A DNA stretch of 64,000 nt from Austropuccinia psidii (GCA_023105745.1 JALGQZ010000009.1:6447937-6511936); one strand, 5' to 3'; positions 21,267 to 35,670 are shown, numbered from the stretch's first letter. Made by a program: numbers and translations. The notes: generated from the sequence alone by a model not told the origin.

Positions 21267-22302
21267 TTAGTTCAAGCATGCTTCAAGCTTCACATTTGAA
21301 AATCCAAAGTTAAGATTATTAATTGATCCCTTGTTCCCTGTGGTGGCTGTGGTGCCAAAAACTTCAGCATAGAGGATGGTCCCGTCATCTTGATTCAAGG
21401 CCACCCTTGTCTTGTTAAATGAGACAAATATTTTGCCATATTTGAAGAGTGAATTGGAGGCCCCACTTTCAAGAGTGGAAAATTCTTCCTTTATGAGTCT
21501 CACCCTCTTTGATTCCATACCAATGCAGTATACCTTAGGAGAAACCATCAGTTTTAGTCCTGTATTTCTAGTAATTTTGGAGCTATATTTTGGGAGTTTA
21601 TCATGGTTTCTTCTTTCTCTAAAATCTTTCAGTAAGTGAGAATCAAGATGGAAGCATTTGCTTCCTATTTTCACATTTTGATTTTGTACCACCAATAAAA
21701 AGAGAATTCCCTTCAGGCATTGATAGCTCTTTATCTCTGGTGAGAGTTATTTCTAGAAAAGATATTAAGCCTTCAAGTGTGGGAAAATGGTTTGAGAGCT
21801 TTAGTTCTTGATATATTCTGTTTTTACAAAAGACGAGGAAATGGGGAGGTTTTTAAGGTAGTAAAAAGGCAGCATGCAAGACATAGTATTTTCTTCAAAT
21901 AAATCCTGTCCCATTGATTCGAGAAACTTAGATTGAAGACATATCTCTATAATTGAATTGTAAACTTTTCCATCTTATATTTTCATTCCAACAATTTTAG
22001 TCATAACCGTAGTACAGCTTTAAACTGATGAAGCAGCGTAGAAGTCTCAAATATTAAGCCAAAGGGCTTCTGTTTTGGAATCTTTTTTGATCATAATCAA
22101 AGAACTTGTTGTAGTTCTCCTCATAAAGTGTCTTACCAAGCCAGAATTCACTTTTTCAACAGATGTCCTGAGAAAATTCAACCTCTTCCTCTGTTGTGTC
22201 ATTGGGAAGAGAACCTATCCCATCAGATTTCAAGAATATGTCAATGTTTTTGATTGTGAGTGCTATTTTTACCTTATTGCTCTATTTAGTGTAATTCTTT
22301 GA
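21267..22302 (-). pseudogene. copia 2 gag-protease remnant
   Basis: 21267-21695 (142 residues) includes LESGASNSLFKYGK, a degenerate version of the copia protease LDSGASN motif, in the expected place before integrase. Higher coordinates carry gag-like pieces in changing frames. Confidence 0.55.
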
Positions 22303-22587
22303 GGTAAACGGATCAATGTTTGTCTTATCTAAAGCCTCAGACAGACTTCTGGTTGTGAGGTCTCTAAAAATGTTTTATTTGAGTAGCCTATATGAGGGAG
22401 TGAGAGCTCTTAAATTAATATGATTGGAGACTCTTTGCTAAATTGGACTCAAGGATCCTGAAGGACACGTGACTCATGAAAAGATGAATCTAATTTGTTT
22501 TGACTCATTATTATAGAATAGGAGGATGCTCTTCGATAATGACAAAAAAAATAATCTTTTATTAAGAAGAGCACTGGGCCCATAACC

Positions 22588-22908
22588 TTAGAATTTTTGG
22601 ATAAGATAAAAGTAACAGTCGTCAAATAAGATGGATATTGTAAATGAAAAAATAAAGTTTCACTATTTTTGAGAAATTGACAATATGTTACTCCCAAGAA
22701 CTTCTCAGGTGCGGAAAGAGTTACAACATAATTAAACAGAAGAAAATGAATATAAAAAGTGAAATTCTTGCAGAGGTAGATAAGAAAAAGAAGCAGACTG
22801 TATCAGTCAGGTCTAAAGTAAAAGACTGCTCTGGTCTTTTATAAGAAACAACTACTTCAGTTGTTTTTGATTTAAATTTTTTTTCATATTGGTGGTTTGT
22901 TAATAACA
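22588..22908 (-). repeat. 5' LTR of copia 2
   Basis: Diverged partner of the 15.9 kb LTR. A possible minus-strand start TGTTATTA lies at 22908. The region immediately inside (minus strand GGTTATGGGCCCAG) occupies the primer-binding position, but I cannot name the primer. Confidence 0.6.
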
Positions 22909-25900
22909 TCAAATTCTTTCACCATTCGTATTTTTTTGAAATTTTATCTCAATTTTTTATTTTGGAAACATGGCCAAATTATCTCATAAATTAATTGAAA
23001 AATTTCAAAGTTATTAATTTACCTGATTTTCTCTTTCAAAGAAAGGGGAGAATCTTGAGAAACATAAATCAGAAGCCCTTATTTTTGGGATTTGTTTTTC
23101 CTTTCTATATTTCCAATATGAGTAGCTGTAAGTCCAAAATATCCATATTTATGGTGAAAAAGGATCACAAGGAAGAATTGGGGGGATTGAGATTATGAAA
23201 AGGACTTAGAAGGGGGACAGGAATTGTATCAATGAAAATACACAAAGTAATTTTAACCTGAATTAACCTGTATAACAGATGGGGCTTCTAGATAAGGAGA
23301 ATGAAAGTTGGAAAATTATAAAAATATGGGGTTCTTGAATTTTTCTTCCTTCTCCAGGACTTGTAGTCAAGCATGAGATTCCCAAAGCACCACAATTAGT
23401 GTGACAGAAAAACTACAAAAATTATTATATCTAAGAGGAAAAAACTAGAGCAGATGTCTAAAAAAAGATGAAAATAATTGTCTTATAATTGGAATTAAAA
23501 ACATAAGGAAAGACAGTTAATTATTTGATTATGGAATAATGATTATCTGATATTTGATAATTTCCATCTGACTTCCCCATATCAAGCATGAGATCCGCTT
23601 GTTCTTTGAAGTCTGGCCAGCATTTTAATACCACTCAAGTACATCCAAATAAGATCTTACTGAGGGTAAAAAGGTATTCAAGGCTTCAAACCTGGTTCAA
23701 AAAGAATGACACTTAGGATTGCCAACAAATATTTCATTTAAAAGCAAGAAAAACGCACAGAAATCATGGAGCCTAAATCACTTTTGTCATAATTGCTTTT
23801 TGGAATTCTCACATGTTATGTTAATTGTATAATGAATATTGAAAGTGGTGGAAGATACAACAGAAATTATTTCTGAAGTTTTTCTGCTATTTGAAAGCCT
23901 TCTGGAACTTCTTAAAATGACTCCTGAGCTTTCATAGTAATTCAAATCAGTTTGTGAGGGTAGTTATTCTCATGAGGTATCACGTTTGATAATCACTCCC
24001 AAGAATATCCATAACCTTCCTATAAATCTGCTTCCAAATTTTGATGGAGTGTTATTGACTGTTATCTTGAAGTGTTTGCTCTGGCGCTTTTATATTTTGG
24101 TATTTCTCTTCACCTGAATTGGAATTCAATTATTTCATACCTTGAGGGATTCCCTTTTTTATTAATTGCACCTCTGAATCCTCCATGGGTATTTTTATAT
24201 TCAAGAGGGTTTTCATAATAGTATCTCTTGACTCTGGAAAATTTATTCAAATAAATTTTTCCAATTAATAAAGATTGAAAATTCTGAATAATTGGGGTAA
24301 CATTTTTGAATGGTCTGTGAAAAATCTTTCTCCAATATTATTTTTATTAATATGGGATAATTAATTAATTCTTTCCCAATATTTGAATAATATCCTTTTT
24401 ATCCATTCAGGAAATAAAAATTGAAAGAGACTAAGAGAACGTTAAAAAATAGGTATGAAATCAACAATCAGAGAGGATTGAACGTAAATTCGGATTTGAT
24501 TATGTTTGAAAGTCTGATAATTGAAGCCTTTGGTTCTTGTTAATTTCCTGTTGGGCCTTGTCATTGAAAGTTATAGCTTTTTAACTACCATATTGATGAG
24601 TGCATCTACCATCAAGGGGAGCTTCAGTTTTGTAATTTTTAAAGGCCAGCTGAATTTCATAATGGGAGACCTTGAAATAAAGATCACATATTTGAGGAGG
24701 GAAATTATTTAGATAAACTACCATTTTTTTGAGATTTTTTTGATAATATTTATGGAATCTTCTTCAGGTCCATTTGAAGGGAAAGAGAGGGATACAGAGG
24801 AGTATCAGTGGAATTATTTGGACCAATTTCGATAATTTTATGGAATACTTATGCTATTGAATAAGAAAAACCTCACAGGTGACGATGGTAGCTGGTCTGT
24901 GCTGGAAGAAAATAATACTTTAGAAGAATTCAACTTTCCTAAAAATATTTCACTACTTCAGAATTTCTGATTTTCTTTTGAGGTTTATCCCACTTCTCTT
25001 GGAAATATCTTACATTCAAGGAATGAATAAGCTCAGAAGTGAAGCCCAAATCTATTATCAAAGATATTCATTTTAATAGAAAGTAAAGCTAAAAGTGGGT
25101 TACTGGATTTCAGAAGCTCATAAAATCTTCAAAATTAGTCCCATAGCCAATTTTCTTCCCAAAATTGGCTGATAAATTTTTACCAGTGTGGACAAGGTGT
25201 AGAATAAATTGTGAGTCTTGGAAGAGTTTTGGAAGAGAATAATTTTGGATCATATGGAAAACAAGTTGGATTCATATTAAGTATCTAAATTTTCCAAATT
25301 CAACTTCAATTTTACCTTTGACTTTATCAAAAATTTGGCCTATTTTTTTTTGCTTTAAAGAGATCCCTCCCTATCTTCTTAATGTATTTATGAGAAGAAC
25401 ATTAAGCTACCATCTGTGAATGAAATCCATTAATTAAAGCCTAATTATTCCATAACCTCTGAGTTTTAACTCCTCTTTTTTCAACCTGGACACATTTTGA
25501 ATTTATTTCTTTTTACCAGGTTAAGTATGAAATCGTATGAAGTATATATGAGACAGTGGTTGCTCAATTTAACCCAAAAATTGATTTTAATTTTTTACAA
25601 ATGTTATTCCTTGACCAGTTGTTCAAAATGAATAAAATAAAACAACTAATTGAATTGAGGTATCCCATTTATCAAACTGAGAGTAATTGAAAATAATATT
25701 TGATAATATTTGAGAATTGAAGATATTTTACAGAAAAAAATATATTTTGTGCAGAATGATATTATGTATTTTAGCTAAGAAACATATAATAATACATTAT
25801 ATTTATGAATATATCAAGAGTATGATTGGCTATTTTCTACTTGAGATTCTTTTTGACATTAAATGTAACAAAAGGATATAGTATGCAATGTCTGAATCTG

Positions 25901-27803
25901 GTTCAAGTTCCAAATATGGCTAATAATTAAAAATGTGAATCTTAAAGCTTTATTCTGGAAGGTATATTTCCTAGAAATTATTAGAGCTAATTAAATATGA
26001 AGAGACGCATATAGTTAAAAGATAGCAATAATGATAAAAATTGTTTCAAAATTGATAGTTGACATTTCAACTTGAAATCGGTTATTTACTATCAAAAACT
26101 GATTAAAAAAGACAAAAGTGAGATTTCAAAGGGAAAGGACAGAATCATGTTATGAAAAAGGTAGGTTTTTGGTAACTATAAGACCATGTGAAATAAGTTA
26201 CAAAACATGAATAAACCTCTTAAGTAAACTCAGAGATTAGGTTATGAACACAAGATATCCAATGAAGGGATTGGGTTTATATGTGTCTTATATTGACTTT
26301 CAATATCAATATAATGAAGAGATTTTCGATTCTTTTGATATTTCAATTTTTCTTGTGCTTTCAATAAGGCTTTTTACTCATAAAGAATTATATAAAAGAT
26401 GAATAAAAATCAGTATTTCTGGTAAGCTTCATTTAGCTAATTATTATTTTTACCAATTTATGGAAAAATGAAAGACTTTTTTGGTAAGTCATATAAGTGG
26501 CAATTATTGCTTCAAAAAAACCCCAACAGTGTTTTTATTTGCGGAATATTTTGCTCCTTTTTGTGTTTGATGAGATCCTTCTTGAAAGCGGGAAGGAAAA
26601 CAATTCTCTTCCTTTTAATTTGTCAATTTGGAAAAAATGGCCCATTTTTTATTTTTATTCTTTAAAAAATCAATTTGAAAAATGTTTCAGTTTGAACAGT
26701 TGATTTCTTGACCTATTTCTCATTTCCTTTTGAAAAAGGTTATGATCTAATTTCCTTCTTTGGGGGAAAATCTATGATTAAAAAGGGTTTTATTTGAAGA
26801 TATCAAGTAGAGATATGTGTGGTTCAAAGAAAACTTTTTTCGCTTAATTGGATTTTTTTATATTTCTCATGAAAAAGGATTTTTTCATTCCTTTATTTCA
26901 AAAATATTTTGGAAAGCTTATTTGGTGGTAATTTGATAAGAAATAAAAATAATAAGTGTGGAATATAGCCTTTATCACCAAAAAATAGAAAAAAGAAGAT
27001 ATTTTATTTTGAATGAAACTATAAATAAATTGAGCTTATTTTCAAAATTAAAAGTTCATTTTGAGAAATGTAAAAATCTATTCTAATGAAAGAAATTCCC
27101 TAACACTTTCCTGTCATATTTTTTTCGTTTGAAATTCAAAACTTGAATTCATAAGTGGTCCAGAACAAAAACTTTCTTTTAAAAAAGATATTATTCAAGT
27201 GGAAAGAAATGAAATTATTTGAGAAAGAAAATAAACATTCATGGCTTACTATTTTAAGAAAGGAGAAATGTGAAAAAGAGATCCGTTGAAAGTTGAGATA
27301 GAAAAAAACATTTTTTCATTAGAAATTGGCAATGAGATCATCAATATTAGTAATTTACATCCACTTACTTTCTTGTACTTGGAAAACATCTTCATAGTTT
27401 TCAGGAATTTGCCAATAAAATTTGACTAGTACTAATTTATCAGTTTTTTGAAAAACCACTTCACTCTTTCAAATTCACTTGATGTGGTCCCCCAAAAAAT
27501 AATTAATTAACTTGTGTAATAGATGCACACATTTTGACAACTCAATTGAAAATGATTCACTTCCTCAGCCTCTAGACTACAAACCACACCTCAGTTTTAA
27601 CACAAAAATCAATCATCAACACCACATTTGGAATCAATATAATCCATTTTGTGGGAATTCTCAGATTGAAAGACATAAAATACTTAAAACTTAATGAAAC
27701 TTTGTTTAGATTTGAGGTACAAATCTTTCATCCAGAGTTGATCCCACTGCAAATTTCATGAGGAATACAATGTTGAAGCTAATTGAGTGTGTTAGGCTAT
27801 TGG
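22909..27803. other. About 4.9 kb of AT-rich decayed DNA, no gene recognised
   Basis: No frame above about 70 residues, and none of those shows a recognisable domain. Composition is strongly AT-rich with many short poly-T/poly-A runs. Probably old transposon remains, but I could not assign a family. Confidence 0.5.
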
Positions 27804-29233
27804 TGTCAGGCTGAGTCTATGTTGAAGAGGTAATAAGGCTATTTACAACTAAAACTATGACTGTGACACGGTAAAAAATAGATTTTTAAAGATAAAAGGT
27901 TGATAAAAGATGATTGAATTGAGATTTTAAGGGCTTTACTATGGAAATATAGTGGTGGTGAGCGCTGCTGAAAGCCCTGGGTGCAGTTTTATCTGTTGGG
28001 TTACAATAATAAAGACTACAATAATTAAGTTTATAATTATACCTGATTATTAACCAAGAGTAAAACTGTTTTTGACAGTTTACTACGTAGGTTATTCAAG
28101 AGCAGGATGAGGAAAGGTTTTTGGCTGTGAAAAGCCCTCCTTTTATCCTGAAATTGAGGTGGAAAGGCTGCTAGACCTTTCCACGTAGAGGAAGTGAAGA
28201 TTTTTCACTCTCTATGACAGGCTTGTGGTTTGCAAACAGCCTGTATACCCTGTATTGGGCTCAGATGTGGTTTTGAAACCACATCTGGGCGGATTTCACC
28301 AATACAGGGTGAAAATTTTCATCTGGGGACCTCACAGCCTGATTCTGATGTGTAGAATGCTGTACAGAAACTGTATGCGACCCCAGTATTGACTGACATA
28401 TGAGGTATTGAAGTAAAAACATGCTTCTTCGTCTATTTGACACCTCATATTAATGGTTATGGGATGTTATCCCATGGTAAGGCTGTATCTGACAGCAGGT
28501 GGGATTGTGACCTTAAAATGGTCATAACTCTGTCAGTTTTTGAGATATCAAGCTCAAAGTTGGTTCATTGAATAGCTCTGTATGAGCTCTACACAATGGT
28601 ACCCAACTTGACATGGTTATCATTAAATATGACAAAGTTATCCCATGTACAAGTATTTTTGTACATTGGCATGGTCTGGGCAAAAGCTGTATTAAGCTTG
28701 TTTGGCCAATAACTTCTGTTGTAGTTGAGCTATGAGGAAATGGATGGCACCATCAGATAGCCCTGATTTTGCTCTTTCCAAAAAGACCCCACTTTAGGTA
28801 TCTCACACTAAAACTGTAAAAGTTAGATGAGAGGTGAATGTTTTTGTTCACCCTTATTTGGTCTGAATTTGACCATAACTCAAGTAATACTGGTACTAGC
28901 TCAGTTTGGCTAGCACCATTAGATAGCCCTGGCTTAGAGCTTCATTTTGAATACCCATTTGATGGGGTTAAGCCTCTCCTTCTAGATTTTAGATGAGAGG
29001 TGAAAATTAAGGTTTATGCTCAGCAATAACTTTCAGCAGGAATAACTTTGTTATTTCTTGTCCTATGGTGATGAGACTTATATTTTCAGAAAGAGGTGAG
29101 TTTCCTCTTTCTTTTGATACCTTTTGAGCTAATTTGGCTCAGCTCCATGTTTTGGTGGTATTTTGGCTATACCATTGGTTTATGGTATTTTAGCTGTCAT
29201 GCTTGTGCTCTGGTTTTGAGTCACAGGCGGACA
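27804..29233 (-). repeat. Solo LTR R3 with perfect target duplication
   Basis: 1430 bp, TGTCAGGCTGAGTC...GTCACAGGCGGACA on the plus strand, flanked by ATTGG at 27799-27803 and 29234-29238. Same family as R1/R2. A perfect hairpin lies at 28264-28289, with 12-bp arms (CAGATGTGGTTT) and a TG loop. Strand is set by the GGATAAAAGGAGG TATA-like motif near 28140. Confidence 0.9.
28264..28289. repeat. Perfect 12-bp-arm hairpin in R3
   Basis: CAGATGTGGTTT, two-base loop TG, then its reverse complement. Degenerate counterparts occur at the equivalent place in R1 (about 13005-13025) and R2 (about 14880-14910). Confidence 0.75.
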
Positions 29234-29479
29234 ATTGGAAAGACAGCTATGATATTTTCTGTGTACTTTTTTGCAAAAAGTATTTTATTCTTAAGACTTT
29301 TGTTGAACAATTATATTTTACATTTTTTACATTTTTTGTTAAATTTTATATTCATATAAGCTTATGATTATTGATATTTTATTATAAATCTTGATTTCAT
29401 ATTCAATTTTATGCTCTTTTGGATATATCAAAACACCTCCAAGGCTTACAATATCCTCCCGTAAAAAATGATATTAATT

Positions 29480-31560
29480 TGTAATATTGCTAGTTGAAGT
29501 GTGTCTGAACCTTCTGAAAGTTTTGGTAGAATAAATTATGTATATTACTTCTAACCATTAATACTCACAAGCTGGATCACCATATCTTGCAAGGTACTGT
29601 CTCACTTTCTTTTTCCTCAGTTTTCTCATCTGAGAACTGTGGCAATTTTATCAGTAATAGATATTTAAACAGGGGGTATATTCTGAGGAGCTTTATTCCT
29701 CAAGGTCAAGCTTTCAGAATCACAAACATTCTGAGTTTTTTCAGAGCTTGCTAGAAATTTAGGATGATTTTTGCTAAGTTCTTCAGAAATTTGTACCACT
29801 AAAGCATTTTTTCCATTAAGAGCTTTAATTACAAAAGTTCGTAAAGAGACCTCTTTCAGCTTCTTGCATCATTTCATGTTATTGAATTTGGTAGTGGACA
29901 CAAGAGTCAAGTCCCCCACTTTGAAGTCTGGTGAAGTATGAAGCTTATTGCATTTACCTTTGGCTTATGAAAATGAATCCTTCATGAATATTACTGCATG
30001 TTTCCTAGCTTCGTTCAGAATTAATTTAATTTTGAATCTGTGGGATGTATCAAAGCAAAATATTTACTCAAAGAATCATGGGGTATTCTGGGACTCCATT
30101 CTTTCTCTAAAACAGAAGTAGTCTGGTTAATAATGAAATGAACAGACTTTTTATGTCAGTTCCAGTGAAGGTAGTAGGGTACATTGGTGAACTCATCAAA
30201 ATATCTGAGCTCTAAGCCATATCAAAAACAATATTCTGACAATATCCTCTAAGGTTTGTATTTTTTCTTTAAGTTGCTGAATCATGTTGTGGGTGTTAAG
30301 CTTTAGAGAAGGATAATTTGGTCCTCAATAATTGGTAAAGATTTTTTGATAGTGCTGAAGTGAACTTAGGATCTCTATAGCTAATGATCTTGGTAGGCCT
30401 TCCAGAACAGCACTATATTCCATAACAGAGGATCTGTATCTATGGCTGTACCCTTTTTATAAAATGGTAACAACATTGCAGTCTTACTTAATCTGGAAAC
30501 AATCACTAGGAAGCCATTATAGCCTCTTTAGAAAACTTATGGTAAGGAATATACCCAATCATTAAGTAAAAATTGCAAATTTTTACTGAGCCCTTGAGTT
30601 TTATCATATTTCCAAGTCTTTTTCAAGTGTATTTATTGGCTTTCTGAAATCTATCACAGGTTTCATGGTATTCTGAAACATATTTTTTAGTCATTTGCCA
30701 CCATCTGGAAGTCTTGATCTTTTCTCTTGTCCTGTCTTCAGAAAGGTATCTTGACAAGGGGGTATCATGGATCTCTTTAAGTAACATTTTGCTTGGATAT
30801 CTGTTGACAACTGTCATAACAAAGGTGGTATTTGTACTATGGTAGATTATGCAATAAAGGAGGTGAAATATTCCTTAATACTAAGATTTTTCAATATAAA
30901 ATCCAAGTAATTCATTTAAGAAGAATCTTTATAATATTTAGAAATTAATTGAAAAAATGGCTGCAATTCTTTCCCTGAGTATAGCTGATCCTTACCTCCA
31001 CAAAAAATGCTACATTTAGGTACGTAAAACCTATTTGCTCTATTGGTATTTTTTAGAAAGCTTATTTTGGATCATATGCAGGATTTCAAATATTATTTTG
31101 TCATGGCCATCTTCTCAATCCATATGCATTTTTGTGAATACTCACATCTTGGTGTCAAATGGTCATGTTGCCTGTATATTCTTGTATGGCTATTTACCAT
31201 ATAAGCATATGTCTGTTGGGTTTCTTCATTTTCATAAATGATTTTACCCAAAAGGGAATAGAAATTACATTTGACTTTCTGCATATGTAGATTCAGGTTG
31301 TTTTATTTGCCCAGATATAAAAGGTATGGGTCCTCAAGAAGGCTTTTAATTAACAATATGAGCTTGGTGAAGTTCAAAACCCAGCCCATCTCCCGATGAA
31401 GAAATTTAGAGCTTAAAGGGTGGATTGAGATCTGGAATTAGAAGTGGCAGGGAATTGTTTGAAGCTTGTCTCAGGGATTCAAAGGCTTTGACTCTGTGAT
31501 TTTGTGAGGTATCTATAGCATACCCATAAGGCCACAAATAGTGTTTTACAGATTTGATTT
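29480..31560 (-). pseudogene. Decayed gypsy pol (integrase and flanks)
   Basis: 30623-30817 reads RYLSEDRTREKIKTSRWW and then CDRFQKANK, a gypsy integrase HHCC zinc finger with its last Cys changed (CDRF for CDRC). Around 29900 a piece resembling DFKVGDLTLVSTTKFNN, the post-core integrase region, is readable. No long frame survives. It is related to elements A and B in this window, which have the same motifs, but is much older. Confidence 0.65.
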
Positions 31561-33399
31561 AGTCATGAACAGACATGTCAAATTAATTTGAAACAAAAGA
31601 TGAAAAAAAGGGGTATAACTATATTTTTGATAAACAAAGCTATAAATATTATTTCATTTCTGGATTCTACACCAAAAACAACTCAGGGTAAACCCATAGG
31701 GTGTTATACCCAAAAATGGCTTTTTTTAATGCTATTGAAAGGTTTAAGAATTTAAAAGTAAAATAACACAATTTAAAAAAAATTACTAAGATTTTTAAAT
31801 TTTTAAATTTAATCTTAATTTTATATTTTCATAAGGTTTATGCAAGCTTAAAAAAATTCAATTAAATTTGAGGTTTTATGTATATTTAACAAATTGGCTA
31901 AAGATTTGCTATACAGGATTCAAATCCTGTATGAGCTCAATTTTCATTAGTTTAAAGCCGTTGCATTACTTTAAATGAATAAAAGGGCAAAATACATGCA
32001 AAAGGTTGGGACAAAGGGAAAAAGGGAAAAGAGTCAGGGTACCTAACCTTTGGGATCTGCAAGAGCCCAAAAAAATGTTTTCCTCCTGTATTGAAGAATT
32101 TTCAACCTTATTTAAACTTTAAGATTGGAACTCAATGGAACATCAAATTTTAAAATGGTCTATCCCTCTTTTGGTAAGGAATTACAACCTCCCAATTCAT
32201 AAATACCTATATGCAGACTTGTAATCAAGGTTTTAAGAAATACCAAAGCGTATTTAAGTTTAGATAAGATTAAAGTTAAAGGTAAGAGCATTCAAACCTT
32301 ATTGAGAGCTAAGCTTTAGTGTGTATGTCTATTTTTATATGGAAAAATAGCAATAACTTCAAAGGTCATAGAAAATCCAATTCTCAATTGATTTAATTGA
32401 AAATTTCACAAAGCTCACCAAAAGATGTTATCTGTGTATACATTAGATTTGAAAGAGCTTTCTTAGTAGGATTATTTGGTATTCAGCCTTAAAGATACCT
32501 CTTTCAATTATTCTTGGAGAAAATTGATATCTCTTTAAAAATGAATTAAAAATATTTTTTTAAAAAGTTATTATTTAACATTTGTTCTTAAGTTCTTCAT
32601 ATGATGAAATTGAATATGAGCTAATTGATTTTCAATTGAAACTTCAAATAATACGCTTAAATGAGGATTAAAGCTACTTGGTTTTAAGAATAGAACTGGT
32701 AAATTCGAATTGAGATTAAAGATAAGCTACCTTACATTGAGCACCTTATTTTTAAGTATGGTTTTTCAGTTGTGATCTGAGGAAGCCCTCTATATGAATT
32801 CTTTATCATGAGAGCTACTCTGAAGGAATAAAAGAAGCCTTTTCATCACCATTCTTGTCCATCATCATCATCAATCAATCAATCAAGTTAGAAACTTAAA
32901 CAGGTAAAGTATTATTGAGTATAAAATCTTATTATTGAAGTAATTATTATTCTATTTTATGATTTAAAAATTATAAATAGAGAATGGAAATAATATAATT
33001 CAGACTATATTTCTGTAATCACCAAATAATTGATTTTATCACTTATGGAATTGTTGTTTTAAGTATTTTTTAAATCCACAAATTTCTTCTCAAACCTCTT
33101 GAATATTCTTTTATCATAAAAAGTTGTTTTATTCCGTCAAGATATTTCTTTTTCTGGGTTTTGAACTTATAAATATTACTTAATACCATAACTTTTGCGG
33201 TTTGATTTATTGTTTTAAATAAAATATATAAGTAAGTTGTTCTCAAAATATTGTATATTTTTGTCTATCATTAGTTAATTTTTATAAAATTTCTCCTTTG
33301 GAATTAGCTCTACATGGTGTGTCTGATATATTCTTATTAATAATTGGTGGCTAAATAGTATTACTTTCCACATGTAATTGCCTCATTAAGAGCTCTACA
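31561..33399. other. AT-rich DNA, no gene recognised
   Basis: No meaningful frame. Contains a short ATC/AATC simple-sequence tract near 32862-32886 and the hairpin at 31911. Confidence 0.5.
31911..31932. repeat. Perfect ATACAGGATT hairpin
   Basis: 10-bp arms ATACAGGATT / AATCCTGTAT around a CA loop. The arm contains the same ATACAG word that is clustered in the LTRs at 2.2-2.4 and 57.7-57.9 kb. Confidence 0.7.
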
Positions 33400-35670
33400 C
33401 CTCTTATTATTATAGCTGTCAGTGACTTATAATAATAATAGAGTAATTATGTTATTTTATATATAATTGTTATAACTTTTATTATTCATATGTTGTAATG
33501 TGGTATACATATACCAGTTTAGCTTAATGGACCAATATAAAACAAAGAAATAAATATCATAATCAAAAGAGCCTGATTTTGTAACCTTAAATACTCATAT
33601 TCTATAAAAAACATAAAACAAAAAAAAACAAGTAAGTATTCTACTGTTTTAATGAATGTTTGAATTCAAGAAAAGAAAAGCCTTGTTATTTAATTTTTGG
33701 ACTCTAATTTTGTGTAAATTTTTAATAAATAATAATAATAATATAAATTATGAGAGCTGTATTATTGTAGTATTACATGAAAATTAATTTCCCTTATTGG
33801 GGGAAATTGTGCAGTTGTGGTTAATTTTAATTCAAAATATTTTGAGGAAGCCTTATTTAGTTGCTTCTGTTAAGAAGAGTATTGAAATGAGCTGTATTTG
33901 AATTAAAAAATATTATTACTCTGAGTTAGTGAGGGTATATTCATTTTATTTTGATGTCATTCTATTTTTTGATATAGAATAGTAGTAGTGTGGATTGTTT
34001 TAAGTATTCTATTGAGCTGATGATAGTGGAAGGGAATTGCTTTGAATTTTAATGGTGTAGATTATTGAGTTGATAGTAGTTTTGATTATTATTAAAAAAA
34101 TAATTAAGGATGTATAGTGTAAAGGGTGACAAGAGTGAGAAGTGGAGTGAATGTATAAAACCTTATCTTGGTGGCAGGAAATTAGCTATGGGTTTATAAA
34201 ATGCTTAGTAATCCAAAGGAAATTGAAAAGGAGCTAGTATTTATATGCATATGCATGAAACAGTTTGTGAAAACCCTAAACCGTAACCCTATTCCCCCTA
34301 AAGAATATAAATAGTCAAGCTTTTTTCCTCTCCAGCCTTTTTCCCATCTGGAAATTGTAACTTCTACTTATTTTTTCCAAATTCATTATCTAAGAGGTTA
34401 AATTAGAAATTTGTTTAATAAATTAAGCTTAGTAATTGAGGTTTGTTGTTTACATAGATCAAGAGAACCAATAGTGTGAAAAGATTTTAATTCATCCCTC
34501 ACTAGCAGGCAGACTAGTAATCATAATAATTAAGATCTTGACACTCAAAGCTCAAGAGTAAGGCATCTATGGAGCTTAGTGATTAAAGCTTAAAAGTAAT
34601 TTTAGATGGTTTCAAAATAAAACCATCACTTTGAAGTAATTTTCTCATATTTTGAAATAAAACCTGAATTTTCCAAAGTAATTTTACTACTTTTAAGCTA
34701 CAGTAGAACCCCATAAATCCATTCAATTTCATCAAGATACATATACAAATAAAATAAAACCCATCAACAACCTCAACTAAATTATTTAACATAATCAAAA
34801 ACATTTTCACATCCCTATTCACATTAATCACCTATCCATTCAGAAGTTATAGGTAACACTTTTCATATTATACTGAAAATATATTTCTTTCAGTAATAAA
34901 CTATCACCAAAGTAATAAATTCAAATTAGATTAATACTACTCTTATTCTACAATCAATATTCAAAACCAACAGCTTACCATTGTATAAGATCAAAGATTT
35001 GTTGAAATAATAAGCTATAATTTTTTTTATGACCTCACAAAACATCTTACATATTATACTATATTAGTTGAACTTTTTAGGTTATAAATATAGCTCAACA
35101 CCCAGTCAATTTGACATATTTTACCTGAATATATTTCAAGTTATTTTTCCCTTAATAATCATATACTGTTATAAGTGATATCAAGTGCTATTTCTTTCTC
35201 TCTCATATTTTAACTGTCTGTACTATTTCACTTAAAAAAACATAAAATATCTATATATAAGAGTTTTGTTTTGATTGTTTAATAATAAGAAGTGTGTTCT
35301 TCTTTCTTTTTTTATTTCATTTATTATCTTTTGTAAAATTATTTTGGTGTAATGCAACCAGACTTTCTGGAAGTTTTAGAGAGTATTTATTTGTTAAGGT
35401 TTTAACTAACCATTGTTTCAAGTAGAGCAAAGTCTGATTGGAGATTGTTGAGTCTAACAGTTTCTGATCAAGCCACTATCGATAATAAAATTGAGTTGGT
35501 GAACTCAGTAAAGATAACTTAGCATATTAGGAAGGGCAGTCTAGATTATTCTATCACACAAGCAGAGCAAGGGTTGCAAGTACCAAACAGAAATTCAAAA
35601 CTGTTTTCTTGTAATTTCCCCTTCCAGGTACTGCCTCATTTTATCCCACATGCAGAGGAGTTCCCACATC
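33400..35670 (+). other. Putative 5' LTR/leader of the 36-40 kb element
   Basis: Non-coding AT-rich DNA upstream of a gag-like polyprotein, holding a TATA-like site (34306) and ending in CCCACA two bases before a primer-binding-like sequence (35671). The start of the LTR could not be fixed, because no second copy is visible in the window. Confidence 0.4.
34306..34314 (+). promoter_or_regulatory. TATA box TATAAATAG, presumed LTR promoter
   Basis: The exact motif lies about 1.7 kb upstream of the gag ATG at 36048. The same nonamer is found in both LTRs of element A. Confidence 0.45.

Larger units (their letters stand above)
15893..22908 (-). mobile_element. Ty1/copia retrotransposon 2, decayed, carrying a hAT insertion
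   Basis: Two related repeats (about 15893-16168 and 22588-22908) bracket copia gag, protease, integrase, RT and RNase H remnants on the minus strand. The LTRs share a block around GTTACTCCCAAGAA and a downstream stretch near AGTCAA/GTCTAAAGT. A hAT element (17078-19743) splits the RT. Boundaries are approximate and no matching target duplication was seen. Confidence 0.75.

Noticed and set aside
34268..34300. Interstitial telomeric repeat (CCCTAAACCGTAACCCTA...)
   Set aside because: Only two or three imperfect CCCTAA-like units; chance in AT/C-rich LTR-like DNA is sufficient.
33400..35670. A complete 5' LTR for the 36-40 kb element
   Set aside because: No second copy and no matching terminus or target duplication was found, so only a putative leader is reported.
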